Below, piece by piece: positions 1-8,773 of a stretch of DNA of 64,000 nucleotides. Position numbers and translations under genes: made by a program. The notes beneath the pieces were generated by a model, which searched no databases, had not been told where the DNA came from, and worked only from the letters and a program-made list of their open reading frames with translations. Source of the DNA: Nocardia australiensis (lineage in GTDB: Bacteria > Actinomycetota > Actinomycetes > Mycobacteriales > Mycobacteriaceae); contig NZ_JAJFZM010000001.1 in the NCBI RefSeq assembly GCF_020733705.1, forward strand, positions 1,922,001 to 1,986,000, in the 5' to 3' direction. Positions within the stretch are counted from its first letter, which is position 1. Every line of letters begins with the position of its first letter.

Positions 1-734
1 ATGAAACGCCTGCCGTCCGGTCTCCATTGGCTGCGGAAGGCCCAACGCTGGTACTCCAGCGCGCAGTGCGCCGTCCCCGGTATCTGGATGGCCGAGCGCA
101 TGTTCCGGGCGGTGTCGACGAATTCGGCAGTGCCCGACCATGATCTGCTCACCCGCTGGCGCAGCAGCCGCTCGACCTCGAAGCCGTCGTGCGCGGTAAG
201 TAGGCTCTCGGGGTAGCGCGGCAGCTGGTAGCGCAGGAAGTTGGGCAGCCAGGTGCGACGCTGGGGGCCGTCGCGCAATACCGCGCTCTTGAGTGCGGCC
301 GGATGCGGTGAACTCACCAGCGCGATCGAACGCACGAGTCGCGGATGCAGTACCGCGGTCGTCCAGCAGACCAGTCCGCCCTCGGCGTGTCCGACCAGGC
401 TGGCCTCGGTGTAGCCGAGGGCACGGATGAGTCCGGCGGCGTCACCCGCCAGCGTCCAGCCGTCATAGCCGCGCGGTGGCTTGTCGCTGTCGCCATAGCC
501 GCGCAGGTCAACCGCCACCGCGCGGTAACCCAGTTCGGCCAGGCCGGTCAGCTGGTGTCGCCACGACCACCAGAAGTCGGCGAAACCGTGCAACAGCACC
601 ACCAACGGAGCATCCGTGCGGTCGGGGGTGGCCTCGACGACATGAAATCTAATGCCGTTGGCATGAACGTCCCGATGCGTCCATGGTCCGTCAAAACGGA
701 CGCTGGACGGATCCGGAAACAGGTTCGACGACAC
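1..734 (-). CDS. alpha/beta hydrolase, EphE-like, partial (3' end outside window)
   Basis: The minus strand encodes an alpha/beta-hydrolase fold protein. The first 244 codons are visible and the C-terminus lies beyond position 1. Recognisable elements are the oxyanion strand VVLLHGFADFWWSWRHQL, the DLRGYGDSDKP turn and a nucleophile elbow VGHAEGG near 396-413. The family elbow is G-H-D-W-G-G in epoxide hydrolases or G-x-S-x-G in lipases; here Ala sits where the nucleophile should be, so catalysis is doubtful. The start is taken as GTG at 734, after a TAGGCT -10-like box. Its position next to the holin-like gene matches M. tuberculosis Rv3670 (ephE) beside Rv3669. Fold assignment is strong, substrate unknown. 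Confidence 0.8.
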   Translation of the reverse strand, partial: MSSNLFPDPSSVRFDGPWTHRDVHANGIRFHVVEATPDRTDAPLVVLLHGFADFWWSWRHQLTGLAELGYRAVAVDLRGYGDSDKPPRGYDGWTLAGDAAGLIRALGYTEASLVGHAEGGLVCWTTAVLHPRLVRSIALVSSPHPAALKSAVLRDGPQRRTWLPNFLRYQLPRYPESLLTAHDGFEVERLLRQRVSRSWSGTAEFVDTARNMRSAIQIPGTAHCALEYQRWAFRSQWRPDGRRF

Positions 735-787
735 GCCGACCGAGCCTAGCGGTCGGCGCGCTCAACTGCCCATTCGCCTGGCTGACG

Positions 788-1315
788 TTATTTGCTCGGC
801 TTGTCGAGCGCGAGGGGTTCCTCATGCGAGGCGCCGAACCCGCTCGGGAGCACGGTGCGAGCCTGCTTGAGCGAATCGATCGTCTTCTCGGGTGCGCGCA
901 GCTTCCGCACCCGCAGATAGCCGAGCCCGGCCAGCGCCACCGTCGCGACGATCATCAGCGCGAACACGATCAGGAACGCCGCCCAGCGAGCCAGCCAGAT
1001 ATCCAGCAGTTCACCGAGGAAGAAGAAAAAGAAAAAGGTGCTGAACAGCAGAACGGTCAGCGCAAGGATGAAGTAGACGCTGCCCTGCAGCCCCTTCTTG
1101 ATCTCGCCGGTCACCTCGGCCTTGGCCAGTTCCACCTCGGCGCGCACCAGCATCGACATCTGTTCGGTCGCGTCGCGGACCAGGCTGCCGAAGCTGGCCG
1201 ACCCGGCGGGGTTGGCGTCGGTGAGCGGAATCGAGGTGACTGTCCGGCCGGGATCGTGCGATGCGGATCGGTCGCGCCGTCCGTCGTTTCCGTTACCGGC
1301 GTCTGTGAAACTCAC
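788..1315 (-). CDS. phage holin family (Holin-X, superfamily III) membrane protein
   Basis: 175 residues. The N-terminal ~50 residues are polar. An amphipathic stretch rich in E and K follows (VRAEVELAKAEVTGEIKKG, about 57-75), then two membrane spans (about 78-101, containing seven consecutive Phe, and 108-131) and a polar tail. This is the layout of the actinobacterial Holin-X family, whose members are chromosomal and not tied to phage. It corresponds in position to M. tuberculosis Rv3669, next to ephE. It sits 53 bp upstream of the hydrolase and about 105 bp downstream of nhaA, all on the minus strand. Role unknown; a cell-envelope function is only inferred from the membrane topology. Confidence 0.8.
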   Translation of the reverse strand: MSFTDAGNGNDGRRDRSASHDPGRTVTSIPLTDANPAGSASFGSLVRDATEQMSMLVRAEVELAKAEVTGEIKKGLQGSVYFILALTVLLFSTFFFFFFLGELLDIWLARWAAFLIVFALMIVATVALAGLGYLRVRKLRAPEKTIDSLKQARTVLPSGFGASHEEPLALDKPSK

Positions 1316-1421
1316 TTGGTCGACCCTTCTCCCTGTCCCGGCACTGCCTCGGCTCCGTTCAATACGCGGCGCTCTCGGTGCCCTTCGTGGTCACGCAGGC
1401 TACCGCCTCCGGGCACGTCGC

Positions 1422-2651
1422 TCACGCCGCTCCGTTCTGTCGTTGTAACGCACCTGCATCGTGACGCGCCTGATGGACACGCCCACGCCGCAACAGTAGC
1501 GCCGAACCGGCCAGCGACGCCGTCATTGATGTCACCAACACCGCGGCCTTCGCCAATTCGACGGTGGTGTCGTCGCCGACACCCGCCAATGCGAGTTCTG
1601 CCACGAGAAGGCTAACCGTGAAGCCGATCGCGCCGAGCACCGACAGGGCGAACATGTCACGGTAGCCGAGATTCGCCGGGCGCTTGGCGATGCCGAACCT
1701 GATTGCCACCCAGCTGATCCCGAAGATTCCGATAGTTTTACCGAGTAGCAGCCCGAGAATGATGGCCAGCGAAAGCCTATCGGTGAACAATTGCCCGAAG
1801 ACCTTGCCGTCCAACGGAACTCCGGATGCGAACAATGCGAAAAGCGGCACGCACAGTCCCGCCGAGATCGGCTGGATAAGATGCTCGAGCCGGGTGGCGG
1901 GCGCCTCGTCCTCGCCGGGATCGGTTTTCACTCGGGTCAGCAGACCGAGCCCGACACCGGCCAGGGTCGGATGGATACCCGCCTCGTGCAGGGCATACCA
2001 GGCAATCAGCGCCAATGGCATATAGACGAACGGCGAACTGATCCGCCGGTGCTGCGCCAGCGCCCATCCGGCGAAACATCCCACCGCGGCAAGCAGCCAC
2101 AGCACCGAAAGGGTTGTGGTGAACAGCACGGCGATGAGGATGATCGCGAGCAGGTCGTCGACCACCGCGAGGCTCAATAGGAACACCCGCGCGCTAGCCG
2201 GAATCCGGGACCCGGTCATGGCGAGCACCGCTAGCGCGAAAGCGATATCGGTAGCCACCGGAATGGCCCAGCCGCGATCCATCCCCTCGACACCGAATCC
2301 GACGGCCAGTGCGATCAACGCCGGGGTGACGACGCCGCCGACAGCGGCGATGATCGGGAGCGCGGCCCGTCTGGGGTCAGCGAGTTCGCCGACGACGAGT
2401 TCACGTTTGAGTTCGAGTCCGGCGACGAAGAAGAAGATGGCCAGCAGTCCATCCTTGGTCCAGTCGGCCAGCGTCAGGTCAAGGTGCAGCGGTGCGATTG
2501 GCAGTACCGTCTCGGTCATCGTGACGTAGCTCGCGCCCCACGGCGAATTCACCCACAGCAACGCCGTGGCTGCCGCTATGAGAAGCATTGCGCCGCCGAC
2601 TGTTTCGGTGCGCAAATAGCGTGTCAATTCCGAGTGCATTCGGGTGATCAC
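1422..2651 (-). CDS. nhaA: Na+/H+ antiporter NhaA
   Basis: NhaA exchanges external H+ for internal Na+ or Li+ across the plasma membrane. The protein shows the whole family signature: N-terminal helix VGGAMLLIAAATALLWVNSP, FFFVAGLELKRELVVGEL, and the ion-binding Asp pair in LAVVDDLLAI at residues 165-166 (E. coli D163/D164). About twelve hydrophobic spans are visible. I chose GTG 2651 because GGAAGG lies six bases upstream; this gives 409 residues and an N-terminus aligned with E. coli NhaA. A longer frame opens at 2720 and an ATG lies at 2639. The last ~25 residues are polar and not conserved. Single gene or loosely linked with acs upstream. Confidence 0.93.
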   Translation of the reverse strand: MITRMHSELTRYLRTETVGGAMLLIAAATALLWVNSPWGASYVTMTETVLPIAPLHLDLTLADWTKDGLLAIFFFVAGLELKRELVVGELADPRRAALPIIAAVGGVVTPALIALAVGFGVEGMDRGWAIPVATDIAFALAVLAMTGSRIPASARVFLLSLAVVDDLLAIILIAVLFTTTLSVLWLLAAVGCFAGWALAQHRRISSPFVYMPLALIAWYALHEAGIHPTLAGVGLGLLTRVKTDPGEDEAPATRLEHLIQPISAGLCVPLFALFASGVPLDGKVFGQLFTDRLSLAIILGLLLGKTIGIFGISWVAIRFGIAKRPANLGYRDMFALSVLGAIGFTVSLLVAELALAGVGDDTTVELAKAAVLVTSMTASLAGSALLLRRGRVHQARHDAGALQRQNGAA

Positions 2652-2827
2652 GGGAAACCTTCCGGCGGGTTGGTCAAGGCCGCGGACGCGTAATCCCGCC
2701 GATTCGGCTATCGAGTACACGACCGCATGCCGACCAGGCTTCCCGGCACACCTTGCGCAATTCTAACGGGTACGGCCGGCGACGAATGAGGGCACCGGCC
2801 GTACGCCGCTGTGCCCAGGGCCGTGGA

Positions 2828-4783
2828 TCAGGCCCGGCTGGCCCGAATCGCCTCGAAGACATTCGGGTCGACCAAGGTCGAGGTATCGCCCAGTTCCCGG
2901 CCCTCCGCGACGTCGCGCAGCAGTCGGCGCATGATCTTGCCGCTGCGGGTCTTGGGCAGCTCGGGCACCACATGGATTTCGCGTGGCCGGGCGATCGGGC
3001 TGATCTCGCGCGACACCTCCGCCTTCAACGCGTCGACCAGCGGTGCGCCGGAGTCGGTGGCCTCGGCGGTGAGGATGACGAACGCGACAATGCCCTGACC
3101 GGTGGTGTCGTCGCTGGCGCCGACCACTGCCGCTTCGGCGACATCGGAGTGCCCGACCAGCGCCGACTCGACCTCGGCGGTCGAGATCCGGTGCCCGGAG
3201 ACGTTCATGACATCGTCGACCCGGCCGAGCACCCACAGGTCGCCATCGGCGTCGAGCTTCGCGCCGTCGCCGGCGAAATACCAGCCCTGATCGGCGTAAC
3301 GCTCCCAATAGGTGGCCCGGTAGCGCTCCATATCTCCCCAGATGCCGCGCAACATCGCCGGCCACGGCTTGTCCAGGACCAGATATCCGACGGCCGCGGT
3401 ATCGGCCACCTCGACCGGCTTGCCCTCCTCGTCGACGACCTTCGCCGAGATGCCGGGCAGCGCGGCCATGGCGGCGCCCGGCTTGGCGGCGGTAACGCCG
3501 GGCAGGGGCGAGATCATGATGGCGCCGGTCTCGGTCTGCCACCAGGTATCCACGATCGGTGCGCTGCCCGCGCCGATTACCTCACGGAACCAGCGCCAGG
3601 CTTCCGGGTTGATAGGCTCACCCACCGATCCGAGCAGTCGGATGCTTGACAGATCGTGCGCCCCGGGGATCTCCCGGCCCCATTTCATGAACGTCCGCAC
3701 CAGGGTGGGAGCGGTGTAGTAGATGGTGACACCGTATTTTTCGACGATCTGCCAGTGCCGGTGCTCATCGGGGAAGTTCGGGGTGCCCTCGTAGACGACC
3801 TGGGTGGCGCGGTTGGCCAGTGGCCCGTAGACGATGTAGCTGTGCCCGGTTACCCAGCCGATATCCGCGGTGCACCAGTAGACGTCGTCGCCTGCCTTGT
3901 GGTCGAACACATTGTGATGGGTATAGGCGGCTTGGGTCAGGTAGCCGCCCGAGGTGTGCAGGATGCCCTTGGGCTTTCCGGTGGTGCCGGAGGTGTAAAG
4001 GATGAACAGCGGATGTTCGGCATCGAAGGGCTGCGGCTGATGTTCGGCAGCCGCGTTCGCGACCGTTTCGTGCCACCACACGTCGCGGCCCTCGGTCCAG
4101 GGCACCTCTACGTTGGTGCGCCGCACGACCAGCACATGCTCGACGCTGTGCGGCACATCGCCTTTGGCGTAGAGCGCCTCGTCCACGGCCTCCTTGAGCG
4201 GCGCGGATTTACCGCGTCGCCACTGTCCGTCGGTGGTGATGATCAGGCGCGCGGAGGCGTCGTCGACGCGTTGGCGCAGTGCGGTGGGGGAGAACCCCGC
4301 GAAGACCACCGAGTGGGTAAGGCCGAGGCGCGCGCAGGCCAGCATCGATACGATCGCCTCGGGCACCATCGGCATATAGATGGCGACCCGATCACCGGCC
4401 TCGAGGCCGAGTTCGGTGAGATAGTTCGCTGCCCTGGATACTTCGGCGAGTAGGTCGTTGTAGGTGATGTCGCGGGAGTCGCCCGGTTCGCCTTCCCAGT
4501 GGATGGCTATCTGATCGCCGTGGCCGTCGAGCACGTGCCGGTCGACGCAGTTGTAGGCGACGTTGAGTTTGCCGTCGGCGAACCACTTGGCGACCGGCGC
4601 GTCGCTCCAATCGAGGACCTGCGTCCATGGCTGATCCCAATGCAGCCGCCCGGCCTGTTCGGCCCAGAAACCGTCGCGATCCGACTCCGCCCGCTGATAC
4701 AGCGAGGCGTCCGCGTTGGCCGCGGCCGCGAACGCGGGCAACGGCGGATACGAGTCCCGGTGGTCGGCGGTGGTATCGGTCAT
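2828..4783 (-). CDS. acs: acetyl-CoA synthetase (AMP-forming)
   Basis: Activates acetate to acetyl-AMP and then acetyl-CoA in the cytoplasm. 651 residues, the usual Acs length. Visible ANL-superfamily motifs: P-loop YTSGTTGKPKG, acetate-pocket Trp in TWWQTETG, the WVLGRVDDVMNVSGHRIS hinge, and the C-terminal PKTRSGKIMRR with the lysine that is acetylated in regulated Acs enzymes. The start is ATG 4783, preceded by GAAGAGG. The frame stays open to 5083, but those 100 codons are compositionally unlike the enzyme and were discarded. Orthologous in position to Rv3667, diverging from dppA as in M. tuberculosis. Confidence 0.95.
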   Translation of the reverse strand: MTDTTADHRDSYPPLPAFAAAANADASLYQRAESDRDGFWAEQAGRLHWDQPWTQVLDWSDAPVAKWFADGKLNVAYNCVDRHVLDGHGDQIAIHWEGEPGDSRDITYNDLLAEVSRAANYLTELGLEAGDRVAIYMPMVPEAIVSMLACARLGLTHSVVFAGFSPTALRQRVDDASARLIITTDGQWRRGKSAPLKEAVDEALYAKGDVPHSVEHVLVVRRTNVEVPWTEGRDVWWHETVANAAAEHQPQPFDAEHPLFILYTSGTTGKPKGILHTSGGYLTQAAYTHHNVFDHKAGDDVYWCTADIGWVTGHSYIVYGPLANRATQVVYEGTPNFPDEHRHWQIVEKYGVTIYYTAPTLVRTFMKWGREIPGAHDLSSIRLLGSVGEPINPEAWRWFREVIGAGSAPIVDTWWQTETGAIMISPLPGVTAAKPGAAMAALPGISAKVVDEEGKPVEVADTAAVGYLVLDKPWPAMLRGIWGDMERYRATYWERYADQGWYFAGDGAKLDADGDLWVLGRVDDVMNVSGHRISTAEVESALVGHSDVAEAAVVGASDDTTGQGIVAFVILTAEATDSGAPLVDALKAEVSREISPIARPREIHVVPELPKTRSGKIMRRLLRDVAEGRELGDTSTLVDPNVFEAIRASRA

Positions 4784-5235
4784 CTCGCCTCTTCTTTCAC
4801 GTGAGCTGCGGCGCTCGATTCGACGCGCCCGGGGGCCACTTCGACTGTAATCATCTGTGACCGACGCCCCGCCGGGGCCCGTCGGGTGTATCCGTGAGGT
4901 TTCGATCCCGTCACCGGTGTGGGTTACCGGTCGGATCGACTGACAAACCGGCCCAGCGCTGGTTATGGTCTTCTTCAACCTCTTCAAGTCCGGTACGACC
5001 CGCACGGCGGCATTGTTCCGGCGAATAAGCGTTTTCGGCACCAACTTTCGGGTGTTTCGGCAATGTTGCCGGATTGGTAACAAGTGGACCGAACCTCATT
5101 CAATCCGGTGACAACGCGCGTCCAAATGGCTACTGTCCCAGGCATTCCAAGGGGATCTAATCGAGGTTCGCGGGGAAGTGATCTCCTGCGTACCGCACAG
5201 ATCCTCTTTGCCTGTCTCGAAATCGGGAGAACGCG
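4784..5235. other. intergenic region between divergent acs and dppA
   Basis: 452 bp with no credible gene. It carries divergent promoters for acs (minus) and dppA (plus). For acs, a TANNNT-type box TACAGT lies on the minus strand near 4848-4853, with no clear -35. The dppA promoter is listed separately. I see no riboswitch fold or convincing palindromic operator. Confidence 0.6.
5108..5136 (+). promoter_or_regulatory. putative sigma-70 promoter of dppABCD
   Basis: GTGACA at 5108-5113 and TACTGT at 5131-5136 are separated by exactly 17 bp, and the -10 fits the actinobacterial TANNNT consensus. Transcription would begin near 5143, leaving a leader of about 90 nt before dppA. Prediction by eye. 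Confidence 0.5.
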
Positions 5236-6834
5236 TTGAGATTCAACAGAGCTACAGCGTTGACTGCGGCAGTCCTGCTGGCCACAAGCCTTGGACTGTC
5301 CGCTTGTTCGTCGAGCGATAGCGCCGACGCCGACATCGTCACGACCAATGGCGGTGAGCCGCAGAACCCGTTGGTACCGACCAATACCAACGAGAACATG
5401 GGTGGCCGGGTTTTGGACCGGATGTTCGCCGGTCTGAAGTATTACGACGGCAAAGGCGTCGCTCACGACGAGATGGCCGAGTCGATCAAGACGACCGACC
5501 GTAAAAACTACACGATTACGATCAAGCCCGGCTGGAAGTTCACCGACGGCACCACCGTAATGGCCAAGTCCTTCGTCGATGCCTGGAACTACGGCGCCCT
5601 CGCCACCAATGCGCAGCTGCAGAGCTACGTGTTCACCCCGATCGTCGGCTTCAAGGAAGTCTCGGCGGAAAACCCGACGGCACAGACGATGTCAGGCCTG
5701 AAGGTGGTCGACGACCGGACCTTCACCGTCGAGCTCGAGCAACCGTCCATCGACTTCGAGACCGAACTCGGTTATACGCCTTTCTATCCGCTGCCTGATG
5801 CGGCGTTCAAGGACATGAAGGCATTCGGGGAGAACCCGATCGGCAACGGCCCCTACAAGTTCGACAAGTGGGAGCACAACGTCAAGATCGACCTGCTGCC
5901 CAACCCGGATTACCAGGGCGGACGCCCGGCCAAGAACAAGGGCCTGCGGTTCGTGATGTACCAGTCGTTCGATACCGCCTACTCGGATCTGCAGGCGGGC
6001 AATCTCGACGCTCTCGACACCATTCCCGACAGCGCGCTGAGTTCCTACGAGAACGACCTCGGTGATCGCGCGATCCTCGCGCCGACCGCGCAGAACCAGC
6101 ACATCGGCGTACAGACCAATGTGCCGCACTTCGCGGGCGAGGAGGGATTGCTGCGACGCCGGGCGATCTCGATGGCGATCAACCGAGAGCAGATCTGCGA
6201 GACCATCTTCAACGGCACCAAGACTCCCGCGCGCGACTTCACCGCGAGCACCCTGCCCGGTTTCAATGGAAACCTCCCGGGCGCCGAGGTTCTGAAGTAC
6301 AACCCGGAGGAGGCCAAGAAGCTGTGGGCACAGGCCGATGCCATGTCGCCGTGGTCGGGCCGCTACGAGATCGCCTACAACTCCGACGGCGGCCACCAGG
6401 CATGGATCGAGGCCGTGGCCAACAGTGTGAAGAACACCCTCGGTATCGACGCGGTAGGAACGCCGTACCCGACCTTCAAGAACATCCGAGACCTGGTGAA
6501 CGCCAAGTCCATCGGCAAGGCGTTCCGGTATGGCTGGCAGGGCGACTACCCGACCATGCTGCAGTTCCTGACCTCGCAGTACTACAGCTACTCCGACACC
6601 AATAACGTCAACTACAACAACCCCGAGTTCGACCACCTGCTCGACGCCGCCCTGGCCGCGCCGACCCTCGACGAGTCCTACAAGATCGTCGCGCAGGCGC
6701 AGGCTCTGCTGATCAAGGACATGGCCGACATCCCGGTCCTCGACTATCTGGCCGCCGCGGGTCGCTCGGACAAGGTGCGCAAGGCCGATCTCGCGTGGAA
6801 CGGTCTGTTCGACTTCGAGAACATCGAGAAGTAG
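5236..6834 (+). CDS. dppA: dipeptide/oligopeptide ABC transporter substrate-binding lipoprotein
   Basis: 532-residue SBP family 5 protein that captures peptides outside the membrane and delivers them to DppBC. The N-terminus is a lipoprotein signal with lipobox LSAC (Cys24) followed by a Ser-rich linker. The body has the family pattern (NTNENMGGRVLDRMFAGL, ENPIGNGPYKFDKW, LRRRAISMAINREQI, FRYGWQGDYP). The start codon is TTG at 5236 with CGGGAGA upstream. The next in-frame Met is deep in the protein, so TTG is needed to keep the signal peptide. First gene of dppABCD and orthologous to Rv3666c. In M. tuberculosis this importer is linked to peptide and heme uptake; which substrate is used here is unknown. 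Confidence 0.93.
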   Translation: MRFNRATALTAAVLLATSLGLSACSSSDSADADIVTTNGGEPQNPLVPTNTNENMGGRVLDRMFAGLKYYDGKGVAHDEMAESIKTTDRKNYTITIKPGWKFTDGTTVMAKSFVDAWNYGALATNAQLQSYVFTPIVGFKEVSAENPTAQTMSGLKVVDDRTFTVELEQPSIDFETELGYTPFYPLPDAAFKDMKAFGENPIGNGPYKFDKWEHNVKIDLLPNPDYQGGRPAKNKGLRFVMYQSFDTAYSDLQAGNLDALDTIPDSALSSYENDLGDRAILAPTAQNQHIGVQTNVPHFAGEEGLLRRRAISMAINREQICETIFNGTKTPARDFTASTLPGFNGNLPGAEVLKYNPEEAKKLWAQADAMSPWSGRYEIAYNSDGGHQAWIEAVANSVKNTLGIDAVGTPYPTFKNIRDLVNAKSIGKAFRYGWQGDYPTMLQFLTSQYYSYSDTNNVNYNNPEFDHLLDAALAAPTLDESYKIVAQAQALLIKDMADIPVLDYLAAAGRSDKVRKADLAWNGLFDFENIEK

Positions 6835-6900
6835 CCGCTTCGGCGGGCCGCGGGCGTCATGAGTTGACGACCGCGGCCCGCCGCTCACCCAGGAGACGAA

Positions 6901-7827
6901 ATGGCCTGGTATATCTTGCGGCGCCTGCTCCAAATGATTCCCGTCTTTCTCGGGGCGACGTTGCTCATCTATGCGCTGGTGTTCCTAGTTCCCGGCGACC
7001 CGATCCAAGCACTGGCCGGTGATAAGCCGATGACGCCCGCGGTTGAGGCGCAATTGCGTGCGCGATACCACCTCGACCGCCCGTTCTTCATGCAATACCT
7101 GCTGTATCTGAAGGGCATCTTCACGCTCGATTTCGGCACGGCGTTCTCGGGGCGGCCGGTGCGCGACGAACTCGCGAGAGCGTTCCCGATCACGATCAAG
7201 CTCGCGTTCATGGCTGTGCTGATCGAAGGTGTCTTCGGGATTGTGTTCGGCCTGATCGCGGGCCTGCGCAAGGGGAAACTGTTCGACTCGACGCTGCTGG
7301 TGCTCAGCCTGATCATCATCGCCGTCCCGATCTTCGTGATCGGTTTCCTCGCCCAATTCGTGCTGGGCGTGAAATGGGGAATCGCGCCCGTGACCGTCAC
7401 CGGGAAGGCGAGTTTCACCGAATTGCTCGTTCCGGCGTTCGTGCTCGGTGCGCTGTCGTTCGCCTATGTACTGCGGCTGACTCGAAATTCGGTGGCGGAG
7501 AACATGTCCGCCGACTATGTGCGGACCGCGACCGCGAAGGGGCTGGGCAGGCCACGAGTGGTCACGGTGCATATTCTGCGCAACTCGATGATCCCGGTGA
7601 TCACGTTCCTCGGTGCGGACCTCGGTGCGCTGATCGGTGGTGCCGTCGTCACCGAGGGCATTTTCAATATTCCAGGTGTAGGCGGAACGATGTATCAGGC
7701 GATCACCCGTGGTGAACCGCCGACGGTGGTCTCCTTCGTGACGGTGCTCATCGTGATCTTCCTGATCTCGAACCTGATCGTCGACCTGCTCTACGCCGCA
7801 CTCGATCCGAGGATTCGATATGCCTGA
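6901..7827 (+). CDS. dppB: peptide ABC transporter permease DppB
   Basis: 308-residue inner-membrane permease with about six spans. It begins with the typical MAWYILRRLLQMIPVFLG, and carries the EAA-type loop that docks to the ATPase (YVRTATAKGLGRPRVVTVHILRN split around 7518-7580). It pairs with DppC to form the channel. ATG 6901 follows AGGAGA at 6892-6897. The stop overlaps dppC by 8 bp, so the two are translationally coupled. Rv3665c ortholog by order. Confidence 0.93.
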   Translation: MAWYILRRLLQMIPVFLGATLLIYALVFLVPGDPIQALAGDKPMTPAVEAQLRARYHLDRPFFMQYLLYLKGIFTLDFGTAFSGRPVRDELARAFPITIKLAFMAVLIEGVFGIVFGLIAGLRKGKLFDSTLLVLSLIIIAVPIFVIGFLAQFVLGVKWGIAPVTVTGKASFTELLVPAFVLGALSFAYVLRLTRNSVAENMSADYVRTATAKGLGRPRVVTVHILRNSMIPVITFLGADLGALIGGAVVTEGIFNIPGVGGTMYQAITRGEPPTVVSFVTVLIVIFLISNLIVDLLYAALDPRIRYA

Positions 7828-8773
7828 CCTCGATAAAGTGACCCTGGACCGGCAGCCGCACTTCGTCGCGCCACCAGATGAGGTGGAGGTCCTCGCGACC
7901 GACCAGGTCGACGAATCCGGTTCGCCGACCAGCATCTGGCAGGATGCGTGGCGGCAGTTGCGCCGCAACCCGATATTCATCGTCGCCGCGCTGCTGATCG
8001 TGTTCGTCGTCATTGTGGTGGTGTTCCCTGGCCTGTTCACCGATCAGGATCCGCGTTATTGCAACGGCGATTTCAGCATGGATCCGCGCGGTTCGGGGCA
8101 CCCGTTCGGTTTCGACAAGCAGGGTTGTGACGTCTATACCCGGACCGTGTACGGCGCGCGTGCCTCGGTCATGGCCGGGTTGGGCGCGACAACACTGTTC
8201 CTGCTGGTCGGCGGCACCCTCGGCGCGCTCGCCGGCTTCTATGGCGGGCCACTGGATTCGGTGGTGTCGCGGGTCGCGGAGATCTTCTACGCGATTCCAC
8301 TGATGCTGGCGGCGATCGTGATCATGCAGTTGCTGGATTCGCGAACCATTTGGACCGTCATCCTGATACTGGCGGCGTTTACCTGGCCACAGGCCGCGCG
8401 CATTGCGCGAAGCGCGGTGATCGAGGCGAAGAACAGCGAGTATGTCACGGCCGCAAAGGCTTTGGGTGTGTCACGAATACGGACGCTGCTGCGCCATGTG
8501 CTGCCGAACTCGGCCGGACCGCTGATCGTTGTCACCACTATTTGGCTCGGCGCCTTTATTGTCACCGAGGCGACGCTGTCGTATCTCGGTGTCGGACTGC
8601 CGCGCACAGTGGTGTCCTGGGGCTCCGATATCAACACCAATCAGCATGAGCTACGTGGTGGGTCGCCGATTTTGTTCTATCCCGCAACGGCTTTGGCGCT
8701 CACCGTGCTGAGCTTCATCCTGTTGGGCGACGCGGTGCGGGACGCGCTCGATCCAAAAGCCAGGAAGAGGTGA
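7820..8773 (+). CDS. dppC: peptide ABC transporter permease DppC
   Basis: 317 residues. A polar N-terminal tail of about 45 residues is followed by a first span (PIFIVAALLIVFVVIVVVFP), the periplasmic loop with HPFGFDKQGCDVYTRTVYG, and the BPD_transp_1 core. The EAA loop reads EYVTAAKALGVSRIRTLLRH. It starts at ATG 7820, inside the end of dppB. Its TGA is interlocked with the GTG start of dppD (8770-8773). Typical partner of DppB; Rv3664c ortholog by order. Confidence 0.93.
   Translation: MPDLDKVTLDRQPHFVAPPDEVEVLATDQVDESGSPTSIWQDAWRQLRRNPIFIVAALLIVFVVIVVVFPGLFTDQDPRYCNGDFSMDPRGSGHPFGFDKQGCDVYTRTVYGARASVMAGLGATTLFLLVGGTLGALAGFYGGPLDSVVSRVAEIFYAIPLMLAAIVIMQLLDSRTIWTVILILAAFTWPQAARIARSAVIEAKNSEYVTAAKALGVSRIRTLLRHVLPNSAGPLIVVTTIWLGAFIVTEATLSYLGVGLPRTVVSWGSDINTNQHELRGGSPILFYPATALALTVLSFILLGDAVRDALDPKARKR

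Noticed and set aside
4784..5083. N-terminal extension of acs by 100 codons
   Set aside because: ATG 4783 has a good ribosome binding site and gives the standard length; the extension looks non-coding.
5692..6933. Minus-strand frame of 413 codons opposite dppA
   Set aside because: Shadow of dppA; Val/Arg/Gly-rich without motifs.
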